Origin: CAZRRV01 sp964602735
GTDB lineage: Bacteria > Bacillota > Clostridia > Oscillospirales > Acutalibacteraceae
Length of the DNA stretch: 64,000 bases
Reading direction: 5' to 3'
Assembly: GCA_964602735.1 (NCBI GenBank)
Contig: CAZRRV010000002.1
Coordinates: 26,394 to 90,393, forward strand
Made by a program: the position numbers and the translations under genes. How positions within the stretch are numbered: the stretch's first letter is position 1; the number at the start of each line of letters is the position of its first letter. Of the stretch, positions 63,999-64,000 are shown piece after piece. The notes beneath the pieces are model-generated. The model did no database searches. It worked only from the letters and a program-made list of their open reading frames with translations, and was not told the DNA's origin.

Positions 63999-64000
63999 AT

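Overview
The window looks like a scaffold of an uncultured, moderately GC-rich Clostridia-type Firmicute. The evidence is the pyrH-frr-uppS-cdsA-dxr-rseP-ispG-polC gene order, a PolC-type replicase, the cdaA/cdaR c-di-AMP pair, the rplU-prp-rpmA order with an N-terminally extended L27, DapL-type lysine/DAP synthesis, and sigma-A promoters with TTGACA/TATAAT boxes. Two runs of exactly 100 N (26045-26144 and 36502-36601) are scaffold joins, so the sequence is probably a metagenome or draft assembly. No rRNA, tRNA, CRISPR array, transposase or phage gene was recognised.

Layout. 1-1.3 kb: 3' part of an RNA-repair gene (metallophosphatase plus T4 Rnl1-like ligase). 1.5-5.4 kb, minus strand: thyX-tmk-DJ-1-folate cyclo-ligase-mltG. 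6.3-9.7 kb, minus: rhaB-rhaA-rhaD for L-rhamnose. 9.9-16.4 kb, minus: mreB-like, comF, recD2, cdaR, cdaA. 16.7-28.4 kb, plus: a carbohydrate operon made of two paralogous TIM-barrel lipoproteins, an ABC sugar importer without ATPase, and two paralogous lectin-like surface proteins, followed by an alpha-L-rhamnosidase. 29-34.8 kb: ogg, alr and an acyltransferase/GT8/GT8/acyltransferase operon. 34.8-38 kb: a serine hydrolase, then an agmatine-deiminase-family gene and an orphan. 38-42.4 kb, minus: rplU-prp-rpmA-obg-mrnC and an rRNA methyltransferase. 42.6-56 kb, plus: GH172, dapF-dapL and the long housekeeping run to polC. 56-64 kb: htrA, an hxlR/ferredoxin-remnant/macrodomain/sirtuin locus, guaA and a frameshifted membrane protein.

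The most striking signal is regulatory. Two promoters, 19.6 kb apart, have a spacer between the -35 and -10 boxes built almost entirely of one G run: 14 G at 16741-16754 and 15 G at 36361-36375. Both spacers are 19 nt as assembled, about 2 nt longer than ideal, so small slippage events would be expected to switch them. One drives the surface-glycan operon and the other the agmatine-deiminase-family gene. A third G run (8 G on the coding strand, 63291-63298) splits a polytopic membrane protein into two frames. Together they suggest a set of G-tract phase-variable loci acting on surface and nutrient functions, a strategy better known from Neisseria and Bordetella. In the same window PolC lacks its usual inserted 3'-5' exonuclease domain, which may bear on replication fidelity.

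Metabolic logic: a rhamnosidase, unknown TIM-barrel lipoproteins and an oligosaccharide importer would release and import rhamnose-containing glycans, and RhaBAD would catabolise the rhamnose. The 42-52 kb block supplies DAP, undecaprenyl phosphate, phospholipid and isoprenoid precursors for the envelope.
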